Assembly (NCBI RefSeq): GCF_003990445.1
Contig: NZ_REEZ01000003.1
Span: 124,001 to 188,000, forward strand
Source: Pararhodobacter zhoushanensis
GTDB taxonomy: Bacteria; Pseudomonadota; Alphaproteobacteria; Rhodobacterales; Rhodobacteraceae
Length of the DNA: 64,000 bases
Direction: 5' to 3'
The notes under the pieces were generated by a model. That model did not search any database. It saw nothing but the letters and a program-made list of their open reading frames with translations, and was not told where the DNA came from. This document shows positions 1 to 9,264 of the stretch, one piece after another (the stretch's first letter is position 1; each line of letters begins with the position of its first letter). The position numbers and the translations under genes are program-made.

Positions 1-1
1 G

Positions 2-574
2 CGGGGCGGCAAGGTGGTGCCCGAGATCATGATCCCGCTCGTGTCGGCGATGCGTGAGGTCGAGCTGGTCAAGGCCCGTATCGACGCCGTCGCCGCTGCC
101 GTCCGGGTCGAGCGCGGCAACGGGTTCGAATACCGGCTGGGCGTCATGGTCGAAACCCCACGCGCTGCGCTGCGCGCCGGTGAGATCGCTCAGCATGCCG
201 AGTTCATGTCATTTGGCACAAACGATCTGACGCAGATGACCTATGGCCTGTCGCGCGACGATGCCGGGCGCTTCATGTCGTACTATGTGCAGGCCGGGGT
301 CTTCCCCGAAGACCCGTTCCATGTGCTCGACACCGATGGGGTCGGAGAGCTTTTGCTCATCGCTGCCGAGCGCGGCCGCAAGGCGCGTAAAAGTCTGACA
401 TTGTCCATTTGCGGCGAGCATGGCGGCAGCCCCGAATCGATAGCGTTCTGTCGCGATGCGGGCTTTGACTATGTGTCCTGCTCGCCGTTCCGTGTGCCCG
501 TCGCACGGCTCGCTGCGGCGCAGCTGACGATCAAGGGCGACGAAGCGTCGGATCAAATGCCAGACCTTCGATGA
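2..574 (+). CDS. ppdK: Pyruvate, phosphate dikinase, C-terminal part (5' end outside window)
   Basis: The reading frame is open from the first bases, so this is the last ~190 residues of a longer protein. It is the C-terminal PEP/pyruvate-binding barrel of pyruvate phosphate dikinase, which interconverts pyruvate, ATP and Pi with PEP, AMP and PPi. Visible signatures are SFGTNDLTQMTYGLSRDD, the conserved barrel loop of PEP-utilising enzymes, and CGEHGGSP, whose Cys is the family's catalytic acid. It ends normally in SCSPFRVPVARLAAAQ plus a short tail and TGA. The N-terminal nucleotide-binding and phosphohistidine domains lie upstream of the window. PEP synthase and enzyme I of the PTS share this fold, but CGEHGGSP and the ending fit PPDK best. 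Confidence 0.93.
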   Translation, partial: RGGKVVPEIMIPLVSAMREVELVKARIDAVAAAVRVERGNGFEYRLGVMVETPRAALRAGEIAQHAEFMSFGTNDLTQMTYGLSRDDAGRFMSYYVQAGVFPEDPFHVLDTDGVGELLLIAAERGRKARKSLTLSICGEHGGSPESIAFCRDAGFDYVSCSPFRVPVARLAAAQLTIKGDEASDQMPDLR

Positions 575-878
575 CTGACGTCTGCGCTTGAATCTTAGCG
601 ATAATTTAACCTGTGACGGACCGATGAACCCGCACGCTGCGCCCGAGTCGCGGCGCTGCGGCAATCGGCTTGGGCGCTGATCCGGGAAAACTGTTTCGAT
701 TTCTGGACTTGTGACGCGTTTTGCGCTATCCGATGTGACGGTGATACTGCGGCCGGGGGGGGAATCCGGGCCGCGATACTCCCCAAAACAACCAAAAGAG
801 GCCGCCCTTTCCGGGCGGCACACCGGACGCCCTTGGCAAAGCCTTCGAGCTGCCTCTGGCTGACACAGGATGGACGGT
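575..878. other. Intergenic region between ppdK and the wall hydrolase gene
   Basis: About 300 bases without a convincing gene. The only clear structure is a 7-bp hairpin (GCCGCCC/GGGCGGC, 801-819). It has no T-run on the + strand, so it is not an obvious terminator for ppdK. No good sigma-70 promoter was found; a GATAAT box at 600-605 lacks a well-spaced -35. Short antisense open frames here look like GC-rich noise. Confidence 0.5.
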
Positions 879-1526
879 ATGGGACTCGTGAACCAATTGG
901 CACCCCTCGGGGTCGCCCTTGCTGTCGCTTTGTCTGCGCAAAGCGCGGCGGCTGATTTGCCGCTGGAACAGTCACTGGCGCTGGCCTTCAGCGCCGAGCG
1001 TGAGGCGATGCGCGGCATGACCTCGTCGCTGGTCAGCCGGGCGACGACGCCGCTGGACGATCCGACGGCGATCCTGCGCTATGACGCCAGCTATCTGGTG
1101 ACCATGCCGCAATCGAGCGACGAAACGGTGCAGTGTCTGGCCGAAGCGATCTACCACGAAGCGCGCGGCGAAGACGTGTATGGCCAGTTCGCCGTGGCCG
1201 AGGTGATTCTGAACCGCGTTGATCTGCCGAACTATCCCGGCAGCGTCTGCGGCGTGGTTCATCAGAACGCCAGCCGCCTCAACGCCTGCCAGTTTTCCTA
1301 TGCCTGCAATGGCCGCTCGCGCGCCATGACAGAGCCGGGTGCGCGCCGGCTGGCCAATGCCATCGCGCAGGTCATGCTCGGCGGTGCGCCGCGTGAACTG
1401 ACCGACGGGGCCACGCATTTCCACACCAACGGGGTGCGGCCCCGCTGGGCGCTCAGCTTTCACCGCACCGCGCAGTATGGATCGCATCTGTTTTACCGCG
1501 AGCCGGTGCAGCTGACCAGCAACTGA
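879..1526 (+). CDS. Exported cell wall hydrolase, SleB family
   Basis: A 215-residue protein with an N-terminal signal peptide (hydrophobic stretch LAPLGVALAVALSAQSAAA) followed by a SleB/hydrolase_2 domain from about residue 85. The domain shows the family's AEAIYHEARGE catalytic region, QFAVAEVILNRV, CQFSYACNG and a C-terminal ATHFHTNGVRPRW. The family cleaves peptidoglycan and was named for spore-cortex lytic enzymes; in non-sporulating alphaproteobacteria it presumably works in wall turnover in the periplasm. ATG 879 is preferred over ATG 870, because AGGA at 867-870 is well spaced from 879 but abuts 870. A strong terminator follows at once, so the gene is probably monocistronic. Confidence 0.88.
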   Translation: MGLVNQLAPLGVALAVALSAQSAAADLPLEQSLALAFSAEREAMRGMTSSLVSRATTPLDDPTAILRYDASYLVTMPQSSDETVQCLAEAIYHEARGEDVYGQFAVAEVILNRVDLPNYPGSVCGVVHQNASRLNACQFSYACNGRSRAMTEPGARRLANAIAQVMLGGAPRELTDGATHFHTNGVRPRWALSFHRTAQYGSHLFYREPVQLTSN

Positions 1527-1555
1527 CCGCCATGCGCTCGCGTTGCGCCGATCGG

Positions 1556-1588
1556 AAACGCCCGGGGGTCGCCTCGGGCGTTTTTCTT
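1556..1588 (+). terminator. Rho-independent terminator after the SleB-type gene
   Basis: A 10-bp GC-rich stem with one G-T pair (1558-1567 with 1572-1581, loop GTCG) is followed by TTTTTCTT. It is correctly placed 30 bases after the hydrolase stop and separates it from folB. Confidence 0.85.
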
Positions 1589-1661
1589 GCCGGGTTCAGA
1601 CTGGGCATCGGGGCCTGCGCAGAGTAAGTCCCTGACAGGTTCCCTTGACCGGAGGCTCGCC

Positions 1662-2573
1662 ATGAGCACCGACATCCATCTGGCCTTTGCCCATCCCGAA
1701 GAGCGCGCCGAGGCGACCGCCTCGGCAGATCCGCGCGACCGCATCTCGGTGCGCGATTTTCTGGTCGAGGCCGAAATCGGCGCCTTCCAGACCGAGCGTG
1801 GCCATACCCAGCGGCTGATGTTCAATGTCGTGGTCGAGGTCCGGCCGCAGACCGGCCCGGTCGATGACGACGTGGACCGCATCCTGTCCTATGACCGCAT
1901 CACCGAGTCGATCACCGATGAGCTGGCTCTGGGCCGTCTCAACCTGCTCGAAACGCTGGCCGAGCATGTGGCCGAGCGCGTGCTAGCCTCGCCGCAGGCG
2001 ATGCGCGCCTTTGTGCGGGTCGAAAAGCTGGATCGCGGGCCGTTCAAGCTGGGGGTCGAGATCGTGCGGACCCGCGCCGCGCAACCCGTTGCCAGCCAGA
2101 TTGAGGGGGCGGATCTTCACCCCATCGTGGTCTATTTCGACAACGCCGCCATCGCCGCCGCCGATTTCAGCGACCGGCTGGACCGGCTGGAGAAGCGTGG
2201 CGCGCCGGTGGTGATCTGCGTCGGCTTGCCCGAAGCCACGGTGCCGCAGGTCGGCGTGACCGCCGTGCAGCGCCGTATCAACCTGCTGGCGGTCGAGCAG
2301 AACGCCTGGGCGCTGGCCGCGCGCGACCGCCGCTGTCTGGTGGTCGAAAGCCGGACCGAGATTGACTGGGCGATCCGGCAGGGCAACACCATCGTCTGGG
2401 CGCCGTCCAAGCTGGTGCTCGACGCGCCCGACGGCCCGTTGAACCATGCGCATAACGGCCCCGCTCTGGCGCAATGGCTGGCCGAGTCGCTGGCGGCGCA
2501 GGCGCTGCTCTTGCCGTGGGGCGTCAAGCTCTCGGCCGGAAGTCGCGTGCCGGTTGAAACATTTCCAGCCTGA
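1662..2573 (+). CDS. folB: Dihydroneopterin aldolase with long C-terminal extension
   Basis: A 303-residue protein whose residues ~25-145 form a FolB domain, the enzyme that splits 7,8-dihydroneopterin into 6-hydroxymethyl-dihydropterin and glycolaldehyde in folate synthesis. Family landmarks are TERG (substrate-binding Glu), LSYDRI (active-site Tyr), LLETLAEHVA (Glu) and VRVEKLDRG (catalytic Lys). Single-domain FolB is about 120 residues, so this is more than double the usual length. The C-terminal ~160 residues resemble no domain I can name. Start ATG 1662 has GGAGG six bases upstream and removes 25 residues of upstream frame. folP follows after 48 bases, so a folate operon with glmM is likely. 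Confidence 0.9.
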   Translation: MSTDIHLAFAHPEERAEATASADPRDRISVRDFLVEAEIGAFQTERGHTQRLMFNVVVEVRPQTGPVDDDVDRILSYDRITESITDELALGRLNLLETLAEHVAERVLASPQAMRAFVRVEKLDRGPFKLGVEIVRTRAAQPVASQIEGADLHPIVVYFDNAAIAAADFSDRLDRLEKRGAPVVICVGLPEATVPQVGVTAVQRRINLLAVEQNAWALAARDRRCLVVESRTEIDWAIRQGNTIVWAPSKLVLDAPDGPLNHAHNGPALAQWLAESLAAQALLLPWGVKLSAGSRVPVETFPA

Positions 2574-2621
2574 CATGCGGGATTCTTGCCAAGCGGACCG
2601 CGATCTGATTCACCAAGTGTC

Positions 2622-3611
2622 ATGACAGCCTTCATCCCGTTCCGAGTAAGCCCGCGTACCGATATCCCGCGTCCCAAGAATGCGCTGCCGGTTGCCGGAA
2701 GTGCCCATGTCTGGTGGCGCGACGAGAGTGCCGCACAAAACCCTGTCTGCCGCGCCCGGATCATGGCGCCGCGGGTTATTCTGCCCTCATTGCCCACCGA
2801 CCGCCCTCTGGTCATGGGCATCGTCAATGTGACCCCCGACAGCTTCAGCGACGGCGGCACGGCGGACACGCTGCACAGCGCGCTGGCGCGGACGCGCGCG
2901 CTGGTGGATGCCGGGGCCGATATTCTGGACATCGGCGGCGAAAGTACGCGCCCCGGTGCTTCGGTGGTGCCGCTGGTTGATGAGATCGCGCGCACCGCCC
3001 CGGTGATCGCCGCCATCCGCGCTGCCGGGATCACGACGCCGATCTCGATTGACACACGCAAGGCCGCCGTGGCCGAGGCGGCGCTGCAGGCCGGGGCGGA
3101 CATCGTCAATGACGTGTCGGCGCTGACATGGGATCCCGATCTGGCCCGTGTCACCGCCGAGGCCGGCGCGCCGATCTGTCTGATGCACGCGCAGGGCACG
3201 CCGCAGACCATGCAGAGCGATCCGCGCTATGGCGATGTGCTGCATGAGGTTTACGACTATCTGGCCCGCCGCATGGATTACGCGGTGTCGAAAGGCATTC
3301 ATCCCGAGCGTATCATCACCGACCCCGGCATCGGTTTTGGCAAGACAGTACAGCATAATTTGACTCTATTGCAGGGCCTCGCCCTGCTGCACTCTCTGGG
3401 CGCGCCGATCCTGCTGGGAGCGTCGCGCAAGGGCTTCATTGGCGCCATTTCGGGCGTTCAGAAAGCCTCGGCGCGCATGCCCGGCTCGCTTGCCGTGGCT
3501 TTGGCCGCCGCCGCGCAGGGGGCGCAGATCATCCGTGTGCATGATGTCGCGGAGACGGTACAGGCGCTGGCGCTCTGGCGCGCGCTGACGACGGCGGAGG
3601 ACGGGAAATGA
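2622..3611 (+). CDS. folP: Dihydropteroate synthase
   Basis: A 329-residue enzyme condensing 6-hydroxymethyl-dihydropterin pyrophosphate with p-aminobenzoate to dihydropteroate, the sulfonamide target. Both signature loops are present: [15 protein letters not shown] at about residue 66 and [14 protein letters not shown] at about residue 105. [20 protein letters not shown] and [10 protein letters not shown] follow, as expected for the TIM barrel. The ~60-residue N-terminal extension before the first loop seems typical of this bacterial group. ATG 2622 is taken as the start; an upstream in-frame start at 2586 has no better ribosome site. The gene overlaps glmM by 4 bases (ATGA), implying translational coupling. 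Confidence 0.95.
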   Translation: MTAFIPFRVSPRTDIPRPKNALPVAGSAHVWWRDESAAQNPVCRARIMAPRVILPSLPTDRPLVMGIVNVTPDSFSDGGTADTLHSALARTRALVDAGADILDIGGESTRPGASVVPLVDEIARTAPVIAAIRAAGITTPISIDTRKAAVAEAALQAGADIVNDVSALTWDPDLARVTAEAGAPICLMHAQGTPQTMQSDPRYGDVLHEVYDYLARRMDYAVSKGIHPERIITDPGIGFGKTVQHNLTLLQGLALLHSLGAPILLGASRKGFIGAISGVQKASARMPGSLAVALAAAAQGAQIIRVHDVAETVQALALWRALTTAEDGK

Positions 3612-4951
3612 GCCGGAAACTTTTTGGCACCGATGGCGTGCGCGGACAGGCCAATTCATGGCCGATGACCGCCGAGCTGGCGCTGAAACTGGGGGCCGCC
3701 GCCGGTCGCTATTTCCGTCAGGACGGCAAGAACGGCCACCGCGTCGTGATCGGCAAGGACACGCGCCTGTCGTGCTACATGCTGGAAAACGCGCTGACCG
3801 CCGGGCTGACCTCGACGGGCATGAATGTGCTGCTGCTGGGGCCGGTGCCGACGCCAGCGGTAGGGTTCCTGACCCGCTCGATGCGGGCGGATCTGGGGAT
3901 CATGATCTCGGCCAGTCACAACCCGGCCACCGATAACGGCATCAAGTTCTTTGGCCCTGATGGGTTCAAACTGTCGGACGAGGCGGAATCCGAGATCGAA
4001 GCGATCCTTGCCGCCGAGGCGCAGCTCGCCGCACCGCTGGAAATCGGCCGGGCGCGGCGCATTGACGATGGTCTGGGGCGCTATGTCGAATACGCCAAGA
4101 CGACGCTGCCGCGCGGGGCGCGGCTTGGCGGTCTCAAGGTGGTGATCGATTGCGCCAATGGCGCGGCCTACAAGGCTGCGCCCGAGGTGCTGTGGGAATT
4201 GGGGGCCGAGGTAATCCCGCTGGGCGTCACGCCCAATGGCACCAACATCAATCAGGGCGTCGGCTCGACCGCGCCCAAGACCGCAGCGGAAACCGTGGTG
4301 GCGCATGGCGCGGATCTGGGCATTTGTCTGGATGGCGACGCCGACCGGGTCATTCTGATCGACGAACACGGTCAGGTGGCCGATGGCGATCAGCTCATGG
4401 CGCTGCTGGCCGCGCGCTGGGGGGCGGACGGGCGGCTCAACGCGGGCACTCTGGTGGCGACGGTGATGTCGAACCTCGGGCTTGAGCGCTTCTTGCAAGG
4501 GCAGGGGCTGCATCTGGAACGCACCGCTGTCGGTGACCGCTACGTGGTCGAGCGGATGCGCGCGCAGGGGCTCAATCTGGGGGGCGAGCAGTCGGGTCAC
4601 ATCGTGATGACCGACTACGCCACCACTGGCGACGGGTTGATCGCCGGGCTGCAATTCCTGCTGGCGATGGCCGAAACCGGCCAACCGGCCAGCGCGCTGA
4701 CCCGCCAGTTCGAGCCGGTGCCGCAAAAGCTGCAGAACGTGCGCTACGCGGCGGGGCAGGTACCGATGGAGGCCGCCTCGGTCGTCGCAGCCATTGCCGA
4801 GGCTGAAGCACAGCTGGTTGGCCGTGGCCGTCTGCTGATCCGCAAATCGGGCACCGAGCCTTTGGTGCGGGTCATGGCCGAGTGCGAGGATCCCGGCCTG
4901 CTGGATACCATCGTCGCCGGGCTGGTCGCCGAAATCGAAGCCGCGCTCTAA
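3608..4951 (+). CDS. glmM: Phosphoglucosamine mutase
   Basis: A 447-residue enzyme that converts glucosamine-6-phosphate to glucosamine-1-phosphate for UDP-GlcNAc, peptidoglycan and LPS. It starts with the typical [11 protein letters not shown]. It carries the phosphoserine loop [12 protein letters not shown] near residue 100, the Mg-binding DGDADR, the sugar-binding GGEQSGH and the phosphate-binding [12 protein letters not shown] near the C terminus. Its length is normal for the family. It overlaps folP by 4 bases, the widespread folP-glmM arrangement. Its stop overlaps the stop of a convergent EamA transporter by 4 bases. Confidence 0.97.
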   Translation: MSRKLFGTDGVRGQANSWPMTAELALKLGAAAGRYFRQDGKNGHRVVIGKDTRLSCYMLENALTAGLTSTGMNVLLLGPVPTPAVGFLTRSMRADLGIMISASHNPATDNGIKFFGPDGFKLSDEAESEIEAILAAEAQLAAPLEIGRARRIDDGLGRYVEYAKTTLPRGARLGGLKVVIDCANGAAYKAAPEVLWELGAEVIPLGVTPNGTNINQGVGSTAPKTAAETVVAHGADLGICLDGDADRVILIDEHGQVADGDQLMALLAARWGADGRLNAGTLVATVMSNLGLERFLQGQGLHLERTAVGDRYVVERMRAQGLNLGGEQSGHIVMTDYATTGDGLIAGLQFLLAMAETGQPASALTRQFEPVPQKLQNVRYAAGQVPMEAASVVAAIAEAEAQLVGRGRLLIRKSGTEPLVRVMAECEDPGLLDTIVAGLVAEIEAAL

Positions 4952-5874
4952 ACCGGCGCGCGGCGGCGGCGCCAGCTGACCCGGCTGACCGCAAGCCCGG
5001 TCAGGATCAGCCCCAGTGCTGCCAGAAACTGTGGCGGCAGGGGTTCGCTCAGGACCAGAACGCCGAACAGCACGGACCAGACCGGCACCTGATAGTTGGT
5101 CTGGGTCAGGAAGGTCGGCCCCGCCGAGCGGATCACATGCACCATGATCAGCGTCGCCAGCGCCGTGGGCATCAGACCCAGATACACCAGCGCCAGCGCC
5201 GAGCGCAGCGGCGGCATCGGGGGCAACCCGCCTTCAACCGCGAACGTCAGCGGAACCATGATCATCCCGGCCAGAATCAGCGCGGCAGTGGAAAACGCGA
5301 TCGGGTCCACGCGCGGGCTGCGCCGGGTGATGATCGACCCGACAGAATAACTGAGCGTCACGCCGATGCAGGCGATCCGGGCCACCATGTCCAGCGCATT
5401 GTTGCCCATGTCCAGCGCGCCGACGCCGATCAGCACGACCACCCCGACCAGACCCAGCGCCACACCTGCCATGCGCGACAGCGTCAGCCGTTCACCGGGC
5501 AGGAACCCATGCGCCAGCACCAGCGTGAACAGCGGCACCAGCGCCATCGTGATGCCGACAAAGCTGGATTGCACATGCGTTTGTGCCCAGGCGATCAGCG
5601 TGAACGGCAGCGCGTTGGAAAACACCGCAAAACCCAGCGCATGCAGCCAGACCTTGCGCTCGGCCAGCGGGGGCAGGCGCAGCCCCATGGCCATGCTCAG
5701 CGCCCCAAGGGTCAGCGCGGCCAGCGCGATGCGGCCCGTGGCGATCCACAGCGGCTGCATCCCGTCCAGCGCGATGCGCACCGACAGGAAACTGCCGCCC
5801 CAGATGATCCCGAGGGCAACGACTTCAAGCCAGTTCAAAAGACTGGGTTTGCTGGGGCTGGATATGTCGGTCAT
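4948..5874 (-). CDS. EamA/DMT family inner-membrane transporter
   Basis: A 308-residue protein of the drug/metabolite transporter superfamily with about ten predicted membrane segments in two EamA halves. Typical sequences are [15 protein letters not shown] in the first helix and [16 protein letters not shown] and [16 protein letters not shown] in the second half. The substrate cannot be read from sequence; members export amino acids or other metabolites. ATG 5874 is chosen because GGGGAGGA sits just upstream. An upstream in-frame start at 6009 would add 45 residues that do not look membrane-like and would run into paaX. It is divergent from paaX (106 bases apart). Confidence 0.85.
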   Translation of the reverse strand: MTDISSPSKPSLLNWLEVVALGIIWGGSFLSVRIALDGMQPLWIATGRIALAALTLGALSMAMGLRLPPLAERKVWLHALGFAVFSNALPFTLIAWAQTHVQSSFVGITMALVPLFTLVLAHGFLPGERLTLSRMAGVALGLVGVVVLIGVGALDMGNNALDMVARIACIGVTLSYSVGSIITRRSPRVDPIAFSTAALILAGMIMVPLTFAVEGGLPPMPPLRSALALVYLGLMPTALATLIMVHVIRSAGPTFLTQTNYQVPVWSVLFGVLVLSEPLPPQFLAALGLILTGLAVSRVSWRRRRAPV

Positions 5875-5980
5875 GGTGGTCCTCCCCGCATGACGTCCCA
5901 CGGACGCTGAACATGTGCAAGAGCCTCCCCCTCGCCATGAGCGTGACAGCGTGTCAGGATAGCGCAGGATCGGAGGCAGC

Positions 5981-6880
5981 ATGAGCAACAGCGACGGGTT
6001 CACGGGCAAGGTCGGGGCGCTGGTTCAGGCGATGCCGCTGCGCGCGGCGGGGTTCATCGTGACGCTGTATGGCGACGCGGTGGTGCCGCGCGGCGGGGAG
6101 ATCTGGATCGGCACGATCATCGAGACCTGCGCGCTGGTCGGCATCTCGGAAACGCTGGTGCGCACGGCGGTGTCGCGGCTGGTCGCGGCTGGTCAGCTTG
6201 AGGGCTGGCGGCGCGGACGGCGCAGTTTCTATCGGCTGAGCGAGCGGCTGCAGGCCGAGTCCGAGGCGGCCTCGCGCCTGATCTACGGCCCGCCCGAGCC
6301 GTGGCGCTGGCGTTTCGTGCATCTGCCCGAGGTCGGCGCGGACAGTCTGATGGCGCTTCTGGAGCGCGAGGGCTTCGCGCGCCTGCGTCCGCAACTGGCT
6401 GTCGGCCCGGCGCGGGGCACGCTGCCCAAGGGCGTGCTGGTGTTCGACGCCGCGCCTGCGGCGGGCGAGGCGTTGCTGGCCGACTTCGCGGCACAGGCCT
6501 GGGATCTGACCCCGCATTCTGCCGCTTATGCGACGTTGCTGGCGCAGTTCGGCCCGCTGGACGGGGTGCCGCCCGACGACGGCGCAGCGGCGCTGACCGC
6601 GCGTCTGCTGCTGGTCCACGCCTGGCGTCACGCCCTGTTGCGCGACCCGCGCCTGCCCGATGCCGCACTGCCCGCCGACTGGCCCGGCCACGCCGCGCGG
6701 GCCTTGTTCCACAGGCTCTATGCCACGCTGTCCCCCGCTGCCGATTCGCAGATCGGCACGCGGTTCGAGGGCGCGCAGGGGCCCTTGCCGGTCAGCACAC
6801 CGCACCTCACCGCGCGGCTTGCGGTTGAGAATTCCGAGCCGGGCCAAGGGCTTTACCCGGCGGCACAGCTGGCGGGATGA
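5981..6880 (+). CDS. paaX: PaaX-type phenylacetyl-CoA-responsive repressor
   Basis: A 299-residue regulator of the PaaX family. Residues ~15-85 form the winged helix (IIETCALVGISETLVRTAVSRLVAAGQLEGWRRGRR would contain the recognition helix), followed by the PaaX central and C-terminal domains. Known PaaX proteins repress paa operons and are released by phenylacetyl-CoA. It lies directly upstream of paaJ and paaABCDE on the same strand, supporting local control. GGAGG at 5971 gives a good start. The stop codon (6878-6880) is the first three bases of an inverted repeat that may be its own operator. Confidence 0.88.
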   Translation: MSNSDGFTGKVGALVQAMPLRAAGFIVTLYGDAVVPRGGEIWIGTIIETCALVGISETLVRTAVSRLVAAGQLEGWRRGRRSFYRLSERLQAESEAASRLIYGPPEPWRWRFVHLPEVGADSLMALLEREGFARLRPQLAVGPARGTLPKGVLVFDAAPAAGEALLADFAAQAWDLTPHSAAYATLLAQFGPLDGVPPDDGAAALTARLLLVHAWRHALLRDPRLPDAALPADWPGHAARALFHRLYATLSPAADSQIGTRFEGAQGPLPVSTPHLTARLAVENSEPGQGLYPAAQLAG

Positions 6881-6968
6881 CATGTCACAAGATTTCTGAA
6901 CATGAGCGTTGATTTGTGACACGTCAAAGTCTATACAATGACCGAGCGGTCAGCGAATTTGGGAGGGG
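6878..6968 (+). promoter_or_regulatory. paa promoter region with two candidate operator types
   Basis: Two 13-bp arms, TGACATGTCACAA (6878-6890) and TTGTGACACGTCA (6914-6926), are inverted repeats matching at 12 of 13 positions, 36 bp centre to centre. A candidate sigma-70 promoter has TTGATT (6909-6914) and TATACA (6932-6937) with 17-bp spacing, so the right arm fills the spacer. A perfect 6-bp palindrome TGACCG-AG-CGGTCA (6939-6952) lies just after the -10, where transcription should start. GGGAGGGG (6961-6968) is the paaJ ribosome site. I infer PaaX binding at the long repeat and a TetR-like (PaaR) protein at the short one. Confidence 0.6.
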
Positions 6969-6971
6969 ACG

Positions 6972-8177
6972 ATGACTGAGGCCTTTATCTGCGATGCCGT
7001 GCGCACACCGATTGGTCGCTACGGCGGGGCGCTGTCCTCGGTCCGCGCCGACGATCTGGCCGCAGCCCCGATCAAAGCCCTGATGTCGCGCAACGCCGCT
7101 GTCGACTGGTCGCAGGTCGATGACGTGATCTATGGCTGCGCCAATCAGGCCGGTGAAGACAACCGCAACGTGGCGCGCATGGCCGTGCTGCTGGCGGGCC
7201 TGCCGGTCAGCGTGCCGGGCACCACGGTGAACCGCCTTTGCGGCTCGGGCATGGATGCCATCGGCATGGCGGCGCGGGCGATCCGGGCGGATGATGCCGA
7301 CATGCTGATCGCCGGTGGCGTCGAAAGCATGAGCCGCGCGCCCTTCGTGATGCCGAAAGCCGACAGCGCCTTTTCGCGCGCCAATGCGGTCTATGACACC
7401 ACCATCGGCTGGCGCTTTATCAACCCGGCGATGAAGGCAGCGTTCGGCGTGGATTCCATGCCGCAGACCGCCGACAACGTCGCAGCCGACTGGGGCATCA
7501 ACCGCGCCGATCAGGACGCCTTCGCGCTGCGCAGTCAGGAACGCTGGGCGGCGGCCCATGCTGCCGGGCTGTTCGCGGATGAGATCGCCGCAGTCCTCAT
7601 CCCGCAGCGCAAGGGCGATCCCAGGATCGTCGACACCGACGAACACCCGCGCCCCGACGTGACGGCGGCGCAACTGGCCAAGCTGCGCGGCGTGAATGGC
7701 GCCGAGCTGAGCGTGACGGCGGGCAATGCCTCGGGCGTGAACGACGGGGCGGCGGCGGTGGTCGTGGCCTCGGAAGCCAGCGCCAAGGCCAACGGCTTGA
7801 CCCCGCGCGCCCGTGTCGTCGGCATGGCTGCCGCCGGTGTCGAGCCGCGCGTGATGGGCGTCGGTCCGGTGCCTGCGGTGCGCAAACTGCTGGCGCGGAC
7901 GGGGCTGAGCCTTGAGCAGATGGACGTGATCGAACTGAACGAAGCCTTCGCCGCGCAGGGCCTTGCCGTGCTGCGCGACCTCGGCCTTGCGGGTGATGAT
8001 CCGCGCGTGAACCCGCTGGGCGGGGCGATCGCGCTGGGGCATCCGCTGGGCATGTCCGGTGCCCGCCTTGTCGGCACCGCGATGTGGCAATTGCAACGCA
8101 GTGGCGGGCGCTATGCGCTGTGCACCATGTGCGTTGGCGTCGGTCAGGGCATCGCCCTGATCCTTGAACGGGTCTGA
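6972..8177 (+). CDS. paaJ: 3-oxoadipyl-CoA/3-oxo-5,6-dehydrosuberyl-CoA thiolase
   Basis: A 401-residue thiolase. The nucleophilic Cys90 sits in NRLCGSGMDA, the GGAIALGHPLGMSGAR block carries the catalytic His, and the second Cys lies in CTMCVGVGQG. In the phenylacetate route it thiolyses 3-oxo-5,6-dehydrosuberyl-CoA and 3-oxoadipyl-CoA, releasing acetyl-CoA and succinyl-CoA. The sequence alone does not separate PaaJ from the beta-ketoadipate enzyme PcaF; position first in the paa operon favours PaaJ. paaA follows after 15 bases with its own ribosome site. Confidence 0.9.
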   Translation: MTEAFICDAVRTPIGRYGGALSSVRADDLAAAPIKALMSRNAAVDWSQVDDVIYGCANQAGEDNRNVARMAVLLAGLPVSVPGTTVNRLCGSGMDAIGMAARAIRADDADMLIAGGVESMSRAPFVMPKADSAFSRANAVYDTTIGWRFINPAMKAAFGVDSMPQTADNVAADWGINRADQDAFALRSQERWAAAHAAGLFADEIAAVLIPQRKGDPRIVDTDEHPRPDVTAAQLAKLRGVNGAELSVTAGNASGVNDGAAAVVVASEASAKANGLTPRARVVGMAAAGVEPRVMGVGPVPAVRKLLARTGLSLEQMDVIELNEAFAAQGLAVLRDLGLAGDDPRVNPLGGAIALGHPLGMSGARLVGTAMWQLQRSGGRYALCTMCVGVGQGIALILERV

Positions 8178-8192
8178 ACAGGAGAGACTGTC

Positions 8193-9182
8193 ATGTATGC
8201 TCAAATGGTGAAGTCCGAAGCGGCAAACGACGATCCCGCGCTGCTGGCCGCGTTTCAGGCCCGCATCGACGCGGGCGAGCGTATCGAGCCGAAAGACTGG
8301 ATGCCCGACGCTTACCGCAAGACGCTGATCCGCCAGATCGGCCAGCATGCGCATTCCGAGATCGTCGGTCAGCTGCCCGAGGGCAACTGGATCACCCGCG
8401 CCCCAACGCTGGAGCGCAAGGCGATCCTGCTGGCCAAGGTGCAGGATGAGGCGGGGCACGGGCTGTACCTGTACTGCGCCGCCGAGACGCTGGGCGTCAC
8501 GCGCGACGATCTGACCGAGCAGCTCTTGTCGGGCCGGATGAAATATTCCTCGATCTTCAACTATCCCACCCTGACCTGGGCCGATATTGGCGCGGTCGGC
8601 TGGCTGGTCGATGGCGCGGCGATCATGAATCAGGTGCCGCTGCAGCGCACGTCGTTCGGTCCCTATGCCCGCGCCATGGTGCGGATCTGCAAGGAAGAGA
8701 GCTTTCACCAGCGGCAGGGCTATGACCTGATCACCAAGATGGCGCAGGGCACGGCTGAGCAGAAGGCGATGGCGCAGGATGCGCTCAACCGCTTCTGGTA
8801 TCCGTCGCTGATGATGTTCGGGCCGTCCGACAAGGATTCGGTCCATTCCACGCAGTCGATGGCGTGGAAGATCAAGATCAACACCAATGACGAACTGCGG
8901 CAGAAATTCGTCGATCAGACCGTGCCGCAGGCGAAATACCTCGGCCTGACGGTGCCCGATGAGAACCTGAAGTGGAACGATGATAAGGACGGCTGGGACT
9001 TCAGCGAGCCGGACTGGAACGAGTTCTACGACGTGCTCAAGGGCAACGGGCCGTGCAACACGGACCGGCTGTCGGCGCGCCAGAAGGCCTGGAGCGACGG
9101 CGCGTGGTTCCGTGACGGGCTGATGGCGCATGCGAAGAAGGCCGAAGCCCGGCGCGTGGCGGCCAAGGTCGCGGCAGAGTAA
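8193..9182 (+). CDS. paaA: Ring 1,2-phenylacetyl-CoA epoxidase, catalytic subunit A
   Basis: A 329-residue ferritin-like di-iron oxygenase subunit that epoxidises the ring of phenylacetyl-CoA with O2. The two ExxH iron-ligand motifs are intact: DEAGHG at about residue 87 and EESFHQ at about residue 172. [22 protein letters not shown] and the C-terminal [16 protein letters not shown] block are typical of PaaA. It is the first gene of the contiguous paaABCDE set. It is separated from paaB by 82 bases holding a palindromic repeat, an unusual break inside this operon. Confidence 0.96.
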   Translation: MYAQMVKSEAANDDPALLAAFQARIDAGERIEPKDWMPDAYRKTLIRQIGQHAHSEIVGQLPEGNWITRAPTLERKAILLAKVQDEAGHGLYLYCAAETLGVTRDDLTEQLLSGRMKYSSIFNYPTLTWADIGAVGWLVDGAAIMNQVPLQRTSFGPYARAMVRICKEESFHQRQGYDLITKMAQGTAEQKAMAQDALNRFWYPSLMMFGPSDKDSVHSTQSMAWKIKINTNDELRQKFVDQTVPQAKYLGLTVPDENLKWNDDKDGWDFSEPDWNEFYDVLKGNGPCNTDRLSARQKAWSDGAWFRDGLMAHAKKAEARRVAAKVAAE

Positions 9183-9184
9183 CA

Positions 9185-9255
9185 GGGAGGGGGGCTAGCC
9201 CCCCTCTGGGCCCTTGGCCCATTCACCCCCCAGCGTATTTTCAGCAAGATGAAAG
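9185..9255 (+). repeat. Palindromic intergenic element, copy A (inside the paa operon)
   Basis: The element begins with a perfect 20-bp palindrome (9187-9206, G6-CTAG-C6 core), then a small GGGCCC/GGCCC hairpin, then ATTCACCCCCC (9221-9231), GCGTATTT (9233-9240) and an AAGATGAAAG tail. The same order of parts occurs at 24327-24397. Here it sits between paaA and paaB, where it could attenuate transcription or protect the paaA message. Confidence 0.75.
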
Positions 9256-9264
9256 GGCTACGTC

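Noticed and set aside
801-819. Hairpin as ppdK terminator
   Set aside because: No T-run on the + strand and 230 bases from the ppdK stop; orientation would suit only a minus-strand gene, which is absent.
6924-9131. 735-codon open frame antisense to paaJ and paaA
   Set aside because: Composition shadow of GC-rich coding DNA; low-complexity His/Arg/Gln-rich product, no domain, and the opposite strand encodes two clear enzymes.
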